This document shows, one piece after another, positions 38,658 to 47,466 of a DNA stretch of 64,000 bases. Location: NCBI RefSeq assembly GCF_026410085.1, contig NZ_CP112866.1, positions 4,091,001 to 4,155,000 of the forward strand, written 5' to 3'. Under the pieces are notes generated by a model. That model did not search any database, was not told where the DNA came from, and saw nothing but the letters and a program-made list of their open reading frames with translations. The translations under genes and the position numbers were made by a program. The stretch's first letter is position 1. Each line of letters begins with the position of its first letter. This stretch comes from Pseudomonas quebecensis (lineage in GTDB: Bacteria; Pseudomonadota; Gammaproteobacteria; Pseudomonadales; Pseudomonadaceae).

Positions 38658-39437
38658 ATGGAAAAGCCCCGCGACACCGGTAAACAGAAAGTCCGCTCGG
38701 CCGAAGTGGGCACCGATATTCTCAAGGCCCTGGCTGAGCTGTCGCCGGCCACGTCGCTGTCGCGCCTGGCCGAACATGTGCAGATGCCGGCGAGCAAGGT
38801 GCATCGCTACCTGCAAGCGTTGATCGCCTCGGGGTTCGCCGAACAAAACGCCGCCACCAACCATTACGGCCTGGGCCGCGAAGCCTTGCGCGTGGGGCTG
38901 GCCGCACTGGGCAGCATGGACGTACTGAAAGTCGGTGCCCTGCCCCTGGCGGAACTACGCGACCAACTGAATGAAACCTGCTTTCTGGCGGTATGGGGCA
39001 ACCAGGGCGCGACCGTGGTGCAGATCGAGCCGGCGGTGCGCGCGGTGACGGTGGTGACGCAACTGGGCTCGGTGCTGCCGCTGCTCAGTTCATCCACCGG
39101 CCTGGTGTTCAGCGCGTTTCTGCCCACGCGGGAAACCGTGGAGCTGCGCCAGCAGGAGATCGAGGCAGGCATCGCCCACGCCCTGGCGGACGACCAGGCC
39201 TACGCCATCACCTGCCAACAGATCCGCCAGCGTGGCCTGCATTTTGTGCATGGCTTGCTGATGCCGGGGGTGGACGCTTTGTCGGCGCCGGTGTTCAACG
39301 CCGTCGGCCAGGTGGCGGCGGTAATGACCGTGGTCGGCCCCACCTCGCTGTTCCACGCCGACGAAGACGGCCCGGCGGCCCGGCAATTGCTGGCGGCGAC
39401 CCGGGCGGTGAGCTGGCGCATGGGCTATCAGCCCTGA
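38658..39437 (+). CDS. hmgR: IclR-family repressor of homogentisate catabolism
   Basis: 259 residues. The N-terminal winged helix-turn-helix (GTDILKALAELSPATSLSRL and AEHVQMPASKVHRYLQALI) is followed by the IclR effector-binding domain. In P. putida, HmgR represses hmgABC and is released by homogentisate. The divergent position and the palindrome in the gap support the same role. I chose the ATG at 38658 (MEKPRDTGKQKV); an earlier in-frame start would run into the operator region. Its stop codon lies 2 bases from the convergent dacB end. Confidence 0.92.
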   Translation: MEKPRDTGKQKVRSAEVGTDILKALAELSPATSLSRLAEHVQMPASKVHRYLQALIASGFAEQNAATNHYGLGREALRVGLAALGSMDVLKVGALPLAELRDQLNETCFLAVWGNQGATVVQIEPAVRAVTVVTQLGSVLPLLSSSTGLVFSAFLPTRETVELRQQEIEAGIAHALADDQAYAITCQQIRQRGLHFVHGLLMPGVDALSAPVFNAVGQVAAVMTVVGPTSLFHADEDGPAARQLLAATRAVSWRMGYQP

Positions 39438-39438
39438 T

Positions 39439-40884
39439 TCAGTCCTGCCACTGAGCCAGGGCCCGGGCCACGCGGTTCTCCACGGCGCGCACCGGCGCGG
39501 CGTCGCTGAGGTAGTTGTTGCTGACCATCGAAAACACCAGGCGCCGGCCGTTGGCGTCGGTGATATAGCCACTTAACGACGACACACCGGCCATGGAACC
39601 GGTCTTGGCATGCAGGTTGTTCTGCGCCGCCGTCCCGCGCAGGCGATAGCGCAGGCTGCCACCGACCATGCGGTCCGGGTCGCCGGCAATCGGCAGGGCG
39701 GTGTACCAGGCGTCGAACCAGGGTTGCCGGGCGCTGGCCAGCAGCAAGTCGGTGAAGGTCTGAGATGACACCAGATTGCGCCGCGACAGGCCCGAACCGT
39801 CCACCTGGCTCAGGGCGGACGGGTCCAGGCCCTGACGTGTCATAAAGCCCGCCACCGCCGCCACGCCCGCCGCCGCAGTGCCGGCATCCGCGGTCTTGCG
39901 GCCCATGGCCTTGAGCAGGGCTTCGGACATGTTGTTGTTCGAGAGTTTAAGCAACGGCGTGATCAAGTCCTGCAACGGCGCCGACTGATGTTCGGCCAGC
40001 GTCGTCGCCGTCGCGGGCGTAGCGCCACCGATCACGCGCCGGCCCTGCACCTTGATGCCCTGCTGAGCCAGCGCCTGTTCAAACAGGTTCGCCACCAACT
40101 GGGTCGGTTCCCACACACTCACCCATTGCCGGCTCTGCTTGCCAGGCGCCAGCGCACCGCGAAGTTGCAGCAGGTTGGTGCCGTGCTGACGGGTGATGCC
40201 GTAATCGTTGCCGGGGCCGCTGACGGCGCGATTGCTCAGTTGCACGTAATCGGTGGCCGGGCTCACGGAGACGTTCACCGGCTGGCCGACTGCCACAGGT
40301 GCCTTGGCCGTGACGATCAGAGTGCCCGCATCGAAATCCGAGTCGGGCGACACTGTCAGCGCGGAAATCTGCGCGCCGTAGTAAGTGCTTTCGTCATCCT
40401 GGGCCCAGTCGACGCCCAGGCGCTCGGCGTCGAACCAGGTATCGTCGAACACCAGATCGCCCTGCACCTCGCGCACGCCCTGACTGGCCAGTTGCGCCGC
40501 GAGTGCCTGGTAATCGGCGAACTGCACGGTGGGGTCGCCCAGGCCGCGCAGATACATATTGCCCGCCAGCCGCTCGCCCTGGCGGCCGCCCGTGCTCAGC
40601 ACCTGCGTGGAAAACCGGTAGTGCGGCCCCAGTACATCCATCGCCGCCGCCGTGGTCAGCAACTTGAGGTTGGAGGCCGGCACCAGACGCGTGCGCGCGT
40701 TGTGCTGGTAGAGGGTGGTGCCGCTGCGGGCGTCGCGCACCATCAACGAGACCGTGGCGCCGTTGAAGGCCGGATCGGCCAGCAGGTGGTCGAGGATGGC
40801 CGGGGTGGAGGTTGGCGAGACACTCGCACAACCGCCTATGAAAACGCTCAGGCACAGCAGGGGTAGCCATCGTCCAACATGCAT
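39439..40884 (-). CDS. dacB: D-alanyl-D-alanine carboxypeptidase/endopeptidase (PBP4 type)
   Basis: 481-residue class C low-molecular-weight penicillin-binding protein that trims peptidoglycan cross-links. The signal sequence MHVGRWLPLLCLSVFIGGCA contains a possible lipobox (IGGC), so it may be a lipoprotein. Active-site motifs are SxxK as SNLK in LVPASNLKLLTTA, SxN as SNNN in LKLSNNNMSEALLK, and KTG in NLHAKTGSMAG. The family-specific domain II insert follows the first motif. I chose the ATG at 40884; the longer upstream frame lacks a signal sequence. Confidence 0.93.
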   Translation of the reverse strand: MHVGRWLPLLCLSVFIGGCASVSPTSTPAILDHLLADPAFNGATVSLMVRDARSGTTLYQHNARTRLVPASNLKLLTTAAAMDVLGPHYRFSTQVLSTGGRQGERLAGNMYLRGLGDPTVQFADYQALAAQLASQGVREVQGDLVFDDTWFDAERLGVDWAQDDESTYYGAQISALTVSPDSDFDAGTLIVTAKAPVAVGQPVNVSVSPATDYVQLSNRAVSGPGNDYGITRQHGTNLLQLRGALAPGKQSRQWVSVWEPTQLVANLFEQALAQQGIKVQGRRVIGGATPATATTLAEHQSAPLQDLITPLLKLSNNNMSEALLKAMGRKTADAGTAAAGVAAVAGFMTRQGLDPSALSQVDGSGLSRRNLVSSQTFTDLLLASARQPWFDAWYTALPIAGDPDRMVGGSLRYRLRGTAAQNNLHAKTGSMAGVSSLSGYITDANGRRLVFSMVSNNYLSDAAPVRAVENRVARALAQWQD

Positions 40885-40966
40885 CAGTGTGAAATTCCGC
40901 ACGATCTTCAGTGGCGGCAACGCTAACAGCTCCGCACGCCGGTGGCGAGCGGGCCTACCACCAGCC

Positions 40967-43387
40967 TTAGAACTCCAGTGTGCTGGACACCGACACCTGC
41001 CGCGCATCGCCCATGGACACGAAGAACCGGCTGGCCGCCGAGGTGTAGTACGTGCGGTCGAACAGGTTTTTCACGTTGAGCTGGAATTTGACCTTCTGCC
41101 CGTCGAGTTTCGTGTCGTAGGTGGCAAAGGCATCGGCCACGGTGTAGCCCGGCAAGGTGAAGTCATTGGCGGCATCGCCCGCGCGCTCGCCCACGTAGCG
41201 CGCACCCGCGCCCATGCGCAGTCGATCGCCGCCAAACAGGCTGCCAAAGTCATAGGCCAGCGCCAGCGAGCCGGTGTGTTTGGCGACGTTCTGCAGGCGG
41301 TTGCCTTCCAGGGTCGGGTCGTTGTCCTTGATGTCTTCGGCGTCGGTGTAGGCGTAGCTGCCGATCACGCTCCATTGGTCGCTCAACTGGCCGGTGGCGT
41401 CCAGTTCAAGGCCACGGGAACGCACCTGGCCGGCGATGCTGTAGATCGTGTTCGCGCCGGAACCCACCGAGACCAGCACATTGCGCTTGTCGATGGTGAA
41501 CAACGCCGCGTTGGCGGTGATGCGCCCGGGAATGTCGAGCTTGGCTCCCAGCTCCCAGGACTTGGCCTGCTCAGGCGTCAGATCGCCGGTCAAGGTGCTG
41601 CCATCGGCCAGGGCGGCGATGGTGGAGTTGGGTTTGAACGACTCGGTGTAACTGCCATAGAACGACAATTCATCGGTATAGCGGTACACCAGCCCGGCAC
41701 GCGGCACCCAGGCCTGGCCCTTGCCGTCGGTATTGGCTTTGAACGGCACGCCCTTGCCGGCGTACTGGTCATACATCTGGTAGCGCGCGCCGGCTACGAA
41801 AATCCACTGGTCGGTCAGGTGAATCGCATCCTGGAAAAACAGCGAATCGCTGCGCAGCAGGTCGGTCTGGGCACTGTCGGCGGCACTGACGCTGGTGCCT
41901 GCCACTTCGTTGCCGTACACCGGATTGTTGTAGTTGAACGGGCCGCGCGAGGCCTGGCGAATCAGGTCGGCGCGGTAGATTTTGCGGTATTCGTCATCCA
42001 GGCCGAACACCAAGTCATGTTGCATGCCCAGTACGCTGACCTTGCCTTCCAGGCTGGCAGTGCTGAAACGGTCGGTGGTGAGTGCGCCCTGGGTGCCGTC
42101 CATTCTGCGCGTCAGGCTGCCATTGGCGTTCACGGCACTGACGCGTACCTGGCTGGCGTCGTAGGTTTCGCGGTTCCAGCTGTAGCCGAAGTGGGCTTTC
42201 CAATCGTCGTTCAGATCGTGGTCGGCTTCGAAGCGGTACAGGTCGGAGCGGCCTTCCATGTTGTTGAACGGCTCATCCAGGCGGCGGGTCGCCGGAATAT
42301 CCAACGGATGGTTGGTCTTGGGATCGATGGCCGTGCCCCGGTCGAACGGCGAGAGAAATTCACGGTGCTCATAAGCGAACAGCAGTTGAGTGGAGTCGCC
42401 GTACCAGGCCAGGGACGGCGCCACCAGCGATTCGCGATGGGTGCCGAAGTTGCGCCAGTAGTCTTCGTCTTCATGGTCGACGATCAGCCGATACGCCAGG
42501 CCCGAATCCCCCAGGGGCCCGGTGGTGTCGAGGTTGCCGCCACTGCCGTTCTTGCCGTCGCCGAAGGTGGAGCCGCGCACCGTCAGCGCGGTGAACGGCG
42601 TCAATTCCGGCTTTTTGCTCACGATATTCACCACGCCGCCCGGATCCTGGATGCCGTACAGCAGCGACGACGGGCCTTTGAGCACTTCAACCCGCTCGGC
42701 CGTGGCGTTCAGCGCACGGCCCTGCACCACCGGCATGCCGTCGCGCATGATCGAACCGTTACGGTTGTCGCCGAAGCCGCGCAGCATCACCGCGTCCTGG
42801 GTGCTGGCCAGGGTGTTGGCCTGGGTGATGCCGCTGACATTGGCCAGGGCGTCGTCCAGGTTGCGCGGGGTCTGGTCACGCAGCACCTGGGCCGGCACCA
42901 CGTTGACGGTTTGCGGGGTTTCCAGCAGCAGGCCGTGGGAACGCATCACCGAGCTGGTGGGTGGCGGCTGGTAGCTGCTGCTGTCTTCGACCTGGCCGAT
43001 GCCGCTGATGGTGGTGGCGCCCAGGTTGAGCGCGCCGTCGGTGGGCACCGGTTCGAGGGCCAGAGTGCGGGCGTCGATCTGGCGGAAGGTCATGCCGGTG
43101 TTGCTCAACAGCCGTTGCAGGGCCTGGGTCGCGCTCATCTGCCCGCGCACCGCCGGCGCACTGAGCCCGTAGGGCGCTTCATCGGTGTAGATCACGCTGA
43201 TCCCGGTGACCCGGCTGAAATCGCTGAGGGCCTGGGGCAGCGGTTTGGCCGCCAGAGCAAAGTTAAAGGCCGTGCTTTGCTGCTCCTGCGCCCGCGCCAC
43301 GCTCAACGGCAGCAAGGCCACGCCTGACACCGCCAGTACCGAAGCCCCCAGCCACTGTTTTACCCAACCGCCCGCCATCGACTTCAT
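40967..43387 (-). CDS. TonB-dependent siderophore receptor with signalling domain
   Basis: 806-residue outer-membrane receptor for a ferric siderophore. A signal peptide (about 30 residues, ending near VARAQ) is followed by an STN signalling domain (FNFALAAKPLPQALSDFSRV). The plug has NVVPAQVLRDQTPRNLDDAL and GPSSLLYGIQDPGGVVNIVS. The barrel ends in phenylalanine (SVSSTLEF). An STN domain normally works with a FecI/FecR pair, but none is adjacent. The sigma/FecR pair at 15.7-17.3 kb is a possible partner. Start chosen at MKSMAGGWVK (43387). The siderophore cannot be named. Confidence 0.92.
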   Translation of the reverse strand: MKSMAGGWVKQWLGASVLAVSGVALLPLSVARAQEQQSTAFNFALAAKPLPQALSDFSRVTGISVIYTDEAPYGLSAPAVRGQMSATQALQRLLSNTGMTFRQIDARTLALEPVPTDGALNLGATTISGIGQVEDSSSYQPPPTSSVMRSHGLLLETPQTVNVVPAQVLRDQTPRNLDDALANVSGITQANTLASTQDAVMLRGFGDNRNGSIMRDGMPVVQGRALNATAERVEVLKGPSSLLYGIQDPGGVVNIVSKKPELTPFTALTVRGSTFGDGKNGSGGNLDTTGPLGDSGLAYRLIVDHEDEDYWRNFGTHRESLVAPSLAWYGDSTQLLFAYEHREFLSPFDRGTAIDPKTNHPLDIPATRRLDEPFNNMEGRSDLYRFEADHDLNDDWKAHFGYSWNRETYDASQVRVSAVNANGSLTRRMDGTQGALTTDRFSTASLEGKVSVLGMQHDLVFGLDDEYRKIYRADLIRQASRGPFNYNNPVYGNEVAGTSVSAADSAQTDLLRSDSLFFQDAIHLTDQWIFVAGARYQMYDQYAGKGVPFKANTDGKGQAWVPRAGLVYRYTDELSFYGSYTESFKPNSTIAALADGSTLTGDLTPEQAKSWELGAKLDIPGRITANAALFTIDKRNVLVSVGSGANTIYSIAGQVRSRGLELDATGQLSDQWSVIGSYAYTDAEDIKDNDPTLEGNRLQNVAKHTGSLALAYDFGSLFGGDRLRMGAGARYVGERAGDAANDFTLPGYTVADAFATYDTKLDGQKVKFQLNVKNLFDRTYYTSAASRFFVSMGDARQVSVSSTLEF

Positions 43388-43419
43388 GCTGTGAGAACCC
43401 GTGTAGAAAACGCTGTTAA

Positions 43420-43434
43420 TGCGAATTGATCGCA
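43420..43434. promoter_or_regulatory. Palindrome upstream of the siderophore receptor
   Basis: TGCGA-ATTGA-TCGCA is a perfect 5-5-5 inverted repeat 33 bases upstream of the receptor ATG. It is adjacent to a weak Fur-like sequence (AATTCGCATTAA on the minus strand). It may be an operator; the protein that binds it is unknown. Confidence 0.4.
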
Positions 43435-43497
43435 GTTTCAAGCACTACACGGATGGGCCGGCGGTTTACCTCATCGGTTCTGGATAAATAATTTCAG

Positions 43498-44433
43498 TCA
43501 GTGCGCCTGGATACGGAAACCAAAGCGTGGGAAATGCACATGCACGGTGCCGGCGCGGTCGTCGGTGCGGCGCAGGATCAGCTCCTCGCGCCCGGCGAAC
43601 AACAGCTCGCCGGCCACCGGGTCGACGCCGTAGTCAGTGGCGCTGATGCTCACCGCCTGGCCGGCGTGAAAGCCGTTCAGGTCCTCAAACGCCTCGTCCG
43701 GCAGCGGTGCCGATGCAGCGTTGCGCGCAATCTCCAAGGCCTGGTCGGCGGTCATCTGGCTGGGCGTGCCGTGGCCGAACCCGAGCACACGTCCCAGCCA
43801 CGCGCACACCGCCGGGTAGGCATCCACCAGCGGCGCCGTCACCGGCGTGGCCTTTAAAAACCACAGCGAATGAGCCAGGGCGAAATCGGCAATCGACGGT
43901 TGGCCAAATAGAAAGTCCCCCGTCTCGCGCTGCAACTGCTGCTCCAGGCGCGTCATGATCGCCGGCCATTGATGCTTGGCCACCTCGGCACTGAGCTTGC
44001 TCGCCGAACCGCCGCTGAACAGCGCGGCGCGGTCGGCCATAAAAGCTTTGATCGCTTCCGGCGGCAACTTGCCAAAGCGCACCGCCACCGATTCCGGCTG
44101 GAACACCAGGCTCACGGCGTGGGCAAAGACCACGCTGTCGGCCCAGGTGGCGAAGGTCTGGGTGATCATTTCCTGGCCGAGAGGGAACAGCGCCGGCGCG
44201 GACTTTTCCTGCTCCAGGCGCCGGGCGATCAACGCGGTGTCGCAATAGATATCGGCGCCGATCTGCAGCACCGGGGTCTTGCGGTAGCCGCCGGTGAGCG
44301 CGGTGAGGTCCGGCTTGGGCATCACCGGCGAAATCAGTACGGACTGCCAGGACAGCCCCTTGAAGCCCAGCAACAACCGGGCTTTTTCCGCAAAGGGGGA
44401 CGTGGGGTAGTGATGAAGAATGAGCTCAGACAT
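43498..44433 (-). CDS. Glutathione S-transferase family protein
   Basis: 311 residues, longer than a classical GST (about 210). The N-terminal thioredoxin-like domain begins MSELILHHYPTSPFAEKARL and has the TPVLQIGADIYCDTALIARR glutathione-site region. The helical domain includes SIADFALAHSLWFLK. About 90 extra C-terminal residues (from about EDLNGFHAGQAVSISATDYG) probably form a small beta domain. The substrate is unknown. I chose the ATG at 44433, preceded in frame by another start that adds 4 residues. Confidence 0.85.
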   Translation of the reverse strand: MSELILHHYPTSPFAEKARLLLGFKGLSWQSVLISPVMPKPDLTALTGGYRKTPVLQIGADIYCDTALIARRLEQEKSAPALFPLGQEMITQTFATWADSVVFAHAVSLVFQPESVAVRFGKLPPEAIKAFMADRAALFSGGSASKLSAEVAKHQWPAIMTRLEQQLQRETGDFLFGQPSIADFALAHSLWFLKATPVTAPLVDAYPAVCAWLGRVLGFGHGTPSQMTADQALEIARNAASAPLPDEAFEDLNGFHAGQAVSISATDYGVDPVAGELLFAGREELILRRTDDRAGTVHVHFPRFGFRIQAH

Positions 44434-44509
44434 GCCGCGGTCCATTTAACCAGTTGAACCGCCAGCTTAGCGCGCAATGTGCAGCGATGCCGTGATGAGC
44501 ATTCATCAG

Positions 44510-44785
44510 TCAGATCAATGAACCACTCGCCGCCAGGCATTCCTTGGCGCTCTTCTTCAGTCGCTTGATCAAGCGCTCCTGGCGCAGCGCTTCGCCCTTG
44601 CTCGCACACTGCTCGGTGTACACCAGCGCCACGGCCGGGCTGGACAGGAAAAACCGCGCGCCCTTGCCGCTCTGGTGCATCGCGAAGCGGCGCTGCGGGT
44701 CATTGCTGATGCCGCAATACAGCGCGCCATTGGCGGCGCGCACCAGGTAGACGAACCAGGGTTTGGTTTGAACGGGATCAGTCAC
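44510..44785 (-). CDS. GIY-YIG nuclease superfamily protein
   Basis: 91 residues. The compact GIY-YIG domain is visible as [20 protein letters not shown], with arginine in [15 protein letters not shown] and the metal-binding glutamate in [16 protein letters not shown]. Members of this small UPF0213-type group are conserved but of unclear function. I prefer the GTG at 44785 ([10 protein letters not shown]); a TTG 12 bases upstream is also open. It has no visible operon link. Confidence 0.85.
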   Translation of the reverse strand: MTDPVQTKPWFVYLVRAANGALYCGISNDPQRRFAMHQSGKGARFFLSSPAVALVYTEQCASKGEALRQERLIKRLKKSAKECLAASGSLI

Positions 44786-44821
44786 GGGCAACGTCAATCA
44801 ACCGGGGAAGCGCCAAGCTTA

Positions 44822-45292
44822 TCAACGACCGGCCTGGAATGCCTTCAAGCCTTTGCGCGCCTGGGCGCGCACGGCGTTCTTGACCAGCGGCGTCCAGCCC
44901 AGCAACAAGCCCTTGGTACCCAGCGCCTGGCGCGACCAGCGCCACAGGTCGAAGCTGTCGTGGTGCGCGCAGATCCTGCCGTCGCGAAACACGAACCGCG
45001 CCTGGATATCGTTGACCACTGTGTTGCCGGTGGCGCTGAACAGATACGTCGCGACCCAATGCGCGCTACCGCGGGCGTCGTCGCTGCGCACGCTGTCGAA
45101 CGTCAACGAGAAATCCTGGGCGCGCGAAGTGAGCATGCGCCACATGTCGCCGGCGTCACGCCCGCGCAATTCGCCGAAAACCGGGTCGCTGAAGACCACG
45201 TCGTCGGTGTAACAGGCGCTCATGGCGTCGGCGTCCAGGCGCTGGAACGCGCGGTAGAACTCGGTGATCAGGGCGTTATGGGCGTCACTCAT
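44822..45292 (-). CDS. SnoaL/NTF2-like domain protein
   Basis: 156 residues with an NTF2-like cone fold: the helix start MSDAHNALITEFYRAFQRLD, then MSACYTDDVVFSDPVFGELR, and HHDSFDLWRWSRQALG. Such proteins bind small hydrophobic ligands or act as isomerases/hydratases; no substrate can be named. I chose the ATG at 45292 because the family domain begins there. It is a single gene between the GIY-YIG gene and the response regulator. Confidence 0.82.
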   Translation of the reverse strand: MSDAHNALITEFYRAFQRLDADAMSACYTDDVVFSDPVFGELRGRDAGDMWRMLTSRAQDFSLTFDSVRSDDARGSAHWVATYLFSATGNTVVNDIQARFVFRDGRICAHHDSFDLWRWSRQALGTKGLLLGWTPLVKNAVRAQARKGLKAFQAGR

Positions 45293-45385
45293 GGGCAGGC
45301 TTCCGTTGGCGGCGAAAAAGATAGCCGCACGATAAGCCGCCTGCGCCGCCAAGGCTACTGGCATTCACCCGCCCGATAGCGTGTC

Positions 45386-46021
45386 TTACGGCACCATGCC
45401 GCAACTGCGGGCATAAGCGAACAGGTCCACGTCCGTGGAAATGCACAACCGGTTCATGGCCGTGCACTTCTGCTTGCTGATGGTGGACACACTGCGGTTG
45501 ACCCGCGCCGCGATCTGGCTGACGGTCATGCCGCTGGCCAGCATGCGCACCACTTCGCGCTCCTTGCCGGACAGCTGTGGTTGCTGTGATTGGTCGCCCG
45601 GCCCCGCCTCCACCAGTTGGTTGCGCAAACACTCACTGACAAAGGTCTGGCCGGCCCCCACCGCCCTGATCGCCAGCGGCAGCTCCTTGGCCGAGGCACT
45701 TTTGGCGACAATGGCCTGGGCGCCATGGGCAAACGAAGCGCGCAGGGTGGCGACATTGGCGAACATGGTCACCAGAATCACCGGCAACGTCGGGTACTGG
45801 CGGTGCAGCAGGCCAAGCAGGCCGTAGCCATCGGCCTGCTGGTCGCCCGGCATGGCGAAATCGGTAACAAGCATATCGCAAGGCATGGTGCTTAACAGTT
45901 TGAGCAATTCATCGGGGCCATTGGCCTCACCCACCACTTCGCACCTGCCTGCCGCCTCGATCACCACCCGCTGTCCGATGCGAACAATGGGGTGATCGTC
46001 AGCAATAATTACTCGAAGCAT
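45386..46021 (-). CDS. NarL/EvgA-type response regulator next to fimbrial genes
   Basis: 211 residues. The N-terminal receiver domain has acidic residues D8 and D9, and the phospho-acceptor D54 in LVTDFAMPGD. The C-terminal LuxR-type helix-turn-helix spans about residues 148-205 (LSGKEREVVRMLASGMTVSQ, then IAARVNRSVSTISKQK). Such regulators (EvgA, BvgA, RcsB, RocA) take phosphate from hybrid kinases. The neighbouring receiver-HPt gene and the divergent chaperone-usher operon suggest that it controls fimbriae. The cognate sensor kinase is not in the window. Confidence 0.9.
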   Translation of the reverse strand: MLRVIIADDHPIVRIGQRVVIEAAGRCEVVGEANGPDELLKLLSTMPCDMLVTDFAMPGDQQADGYGLLGLLHRQYPTLPVILVTMFANVATLRASFAHGAQAIVAKSASAKELPLAIRAVGAGQTFVSECLRNQLVEAGPGDQSQQPQLSGKEREVVRMLASGMTVSQIAARVNRSVSTISKQKCTAMNRLCISTDVDLFAYARSCGMVP

Positions 46022-46141
46022 AAGTACCCACGGATGATGGCGACCTGAATCCGCGCAAAATAACCCTGCGGGCGATCCTCAACAACCGGCAACTTCGAGT
46101 CTGTCCAAGCATCGCCCAATGTTTGGTAGCTCATAACATTT

Positions 46142-46171
46142 AACCTACAAAACACCAGGAAAGCTCTTACA
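46142..46171. promoter_or_regulatory. Two CYTACA half-sites upstream of the response regulator gene
   Basis: CCTACA (46144-46149) and CTTACA (46166-46171) lie 22 bases apart in the same direction, about two helical turns. The half-site resembles the EvgA half-site TTCYTACA. They lie 122-150 bases upstream of the regulator start codon. Confidence 0.3.
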
Positions 46172-46202
46172 TACTCGAAACACATTAAAGTCATTCAAAT
46201 CA

Positions 46203-47024
46203 TCACAACACACTCAAGTAAGTGAGATACGCCGTTAAATCCCGCATAAAAACATCCAAATGTACGCAACTGAGCAACATCCCTTGGGTGCGTATCTCGT
46301 GGATCAGCGCGATTCCCCTGGCCTCCAGTTCAGTCCCGCCAAGAAAAGCCAGGCTGCCCACCAGGCGATGCAGGCACTGCTCGGTCAGCGCGGCATCCAG
46401 GATCATTCGGGCATGCGCCAGGGCCGAGCAGTCCGCACGCGCTTCAACGAGCAGGCCGGCGAGCATCTGGTCGACCACCTGCCCGCTGCCGAACATCTGG
46501 ATCAGATCGGCGCGGGTCGGCCATGTCGACGCCCGGGTTGCCGGCGCGCCGGGCCGCTGCACATGAATCGGACCAGGCAGCCAGCGCGACAGCAACTCGT
46601 GCAACTGGGCGAGGGTCAGTGGCTTGAGCAGCCAGGCGTCCATGCCGGCGTCGCGGCACCGTTGCGGATCGTCGTGCAACATGTTGCCGGTCAAGGCGAT
46701 GATCGGGACTCGCCCATGCCCCAAGGCCTGCTCATGTCGGCGAATGGCGCGGGCCATGGCGTAGCCGTCCATCACCGGCATCTGGCAGTCACTGATCACC
46801 AGGTCGAAGCGCTTGCGCGCAACGGCAACCAAGGCGCTGCGCCCATCCGCGACCAATGTGTGGGTAAGCCCGAGCTTGTGTAGAAACCAGCCCATCATGG
46901 CTCTGTAGGTTGAATGGTCCTCTGCCACCAGCACGCGCAAGTGCCGCCAATGCGCAGGTGGGGAAGCAAGGCGTTGCAGTTCCCGCGAAGCGACATCGCT
47001 CGAAAGCACGCTCGCATACCTCAT
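46203..47024 (-). CDS. Receiver-HPt phosphorelay protein
   Basis: 273 residues. After about 28 residues a receiver domain begins (LRVLVAEDHSTYRAMMGWFL), with E35/D36, phospho-acceptor D79 in ISDCQMPVMDGY and K134 in WLLKPLT. From about residue 170 an HPt-like helical domain follows, with a candidate phospho-histidine H219 in CLHRLVGSLAFLGG; the usual lysine three residues later is valine. This equals the C-terminal half of a BvgS/EvgS/RocS hybrid kinase without its sensor and kinase domains. I chose the ATG at 47024 (MRYASVLSSDV). It lies 181 bases upstream of the response regulator gene, same strand. Confidence 0.85.
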   Translation of the reverse strand: MRYASVLSSDVASRELQRLASPPAHWRHLRVLVAEDHSTYRAMMGWFLHKLGLTHTLVADGRSALVAVARKRFDLVISDCQMPVMDGYAMARAIRRHEQALGHGRVPIIALTGNMLHDDPQRCRDAGMDAWLLKPLTLAQLHELLSRWLPGPIHVQRPGAPATRASTWPTRADLIQMFGSGQVVDQMLAGLLVEARADCSALAHARMILDAALTEQCLHRLVGSLAFLGGTELEARGIALIHEIRTQGMLLSCVHLDVFMRDLTAYLTYLSVL

Positions 47025-47466
47025 GGTTGCTTTCGTTTTTCCAGTGCCCTGTGGATCGGGACGAACGATTGTGATCCCGCGGGCACTGACGCGACAGTCA
47101 AAGAGGCGCACTGTGCAGCGGTTACATGACACATACATGACCATCGTCGCCTGAACAGAAATAGCCTCGATCAACCGCAGCCGACATACGAAAACTACGA
47201 AAAGGCAGTTTTTCCTACACGTGCGATTACTTCTTCTGACACTGATTCGGCTGTAACGTCACCTCCAATTCTTTGTCGTAAAAGTTGTATATCCCCGACC
47301 ACCCTGCACCGCTAAATTCCGCACCACCCCGTTAGAGGGTGACGATCCGCCACTTCGACAGGCGGTTATAAAACCAGACCGGACACACCGCCCGACAGTG
47401 CCAGCACTTGATGCTGAGTCATCGGCGCGTGTGCGCCTGTCAGCCACACACCGGAACAGCATCGAC
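47025..47466. promoter_or_regulatory. Divergent control region of the fimbrial island
   Basis: A non-coding stretch of 442 bases between the receiver-HPt gene and the first fimbrial gene. It contains an EvgA-like half-site TTCCTACA (47212-47219), a CACCC/GGGTG hairpin (about 47321-47342) and a CCGCC/GGCGG hairpin (about 47348-47367). The length suggests an upstream-activated fimbrial promoter. I found no convincing -35/-10 pair and no gene. Confidence 0.5.

Noticed and set aside
46009..46194. 61-codon minus-strand frame upstream of the response regulator
   Set aside because: It overlaps the regulator start and has no ribosome-binding site or recognisable features; it looks like promoter DNA.
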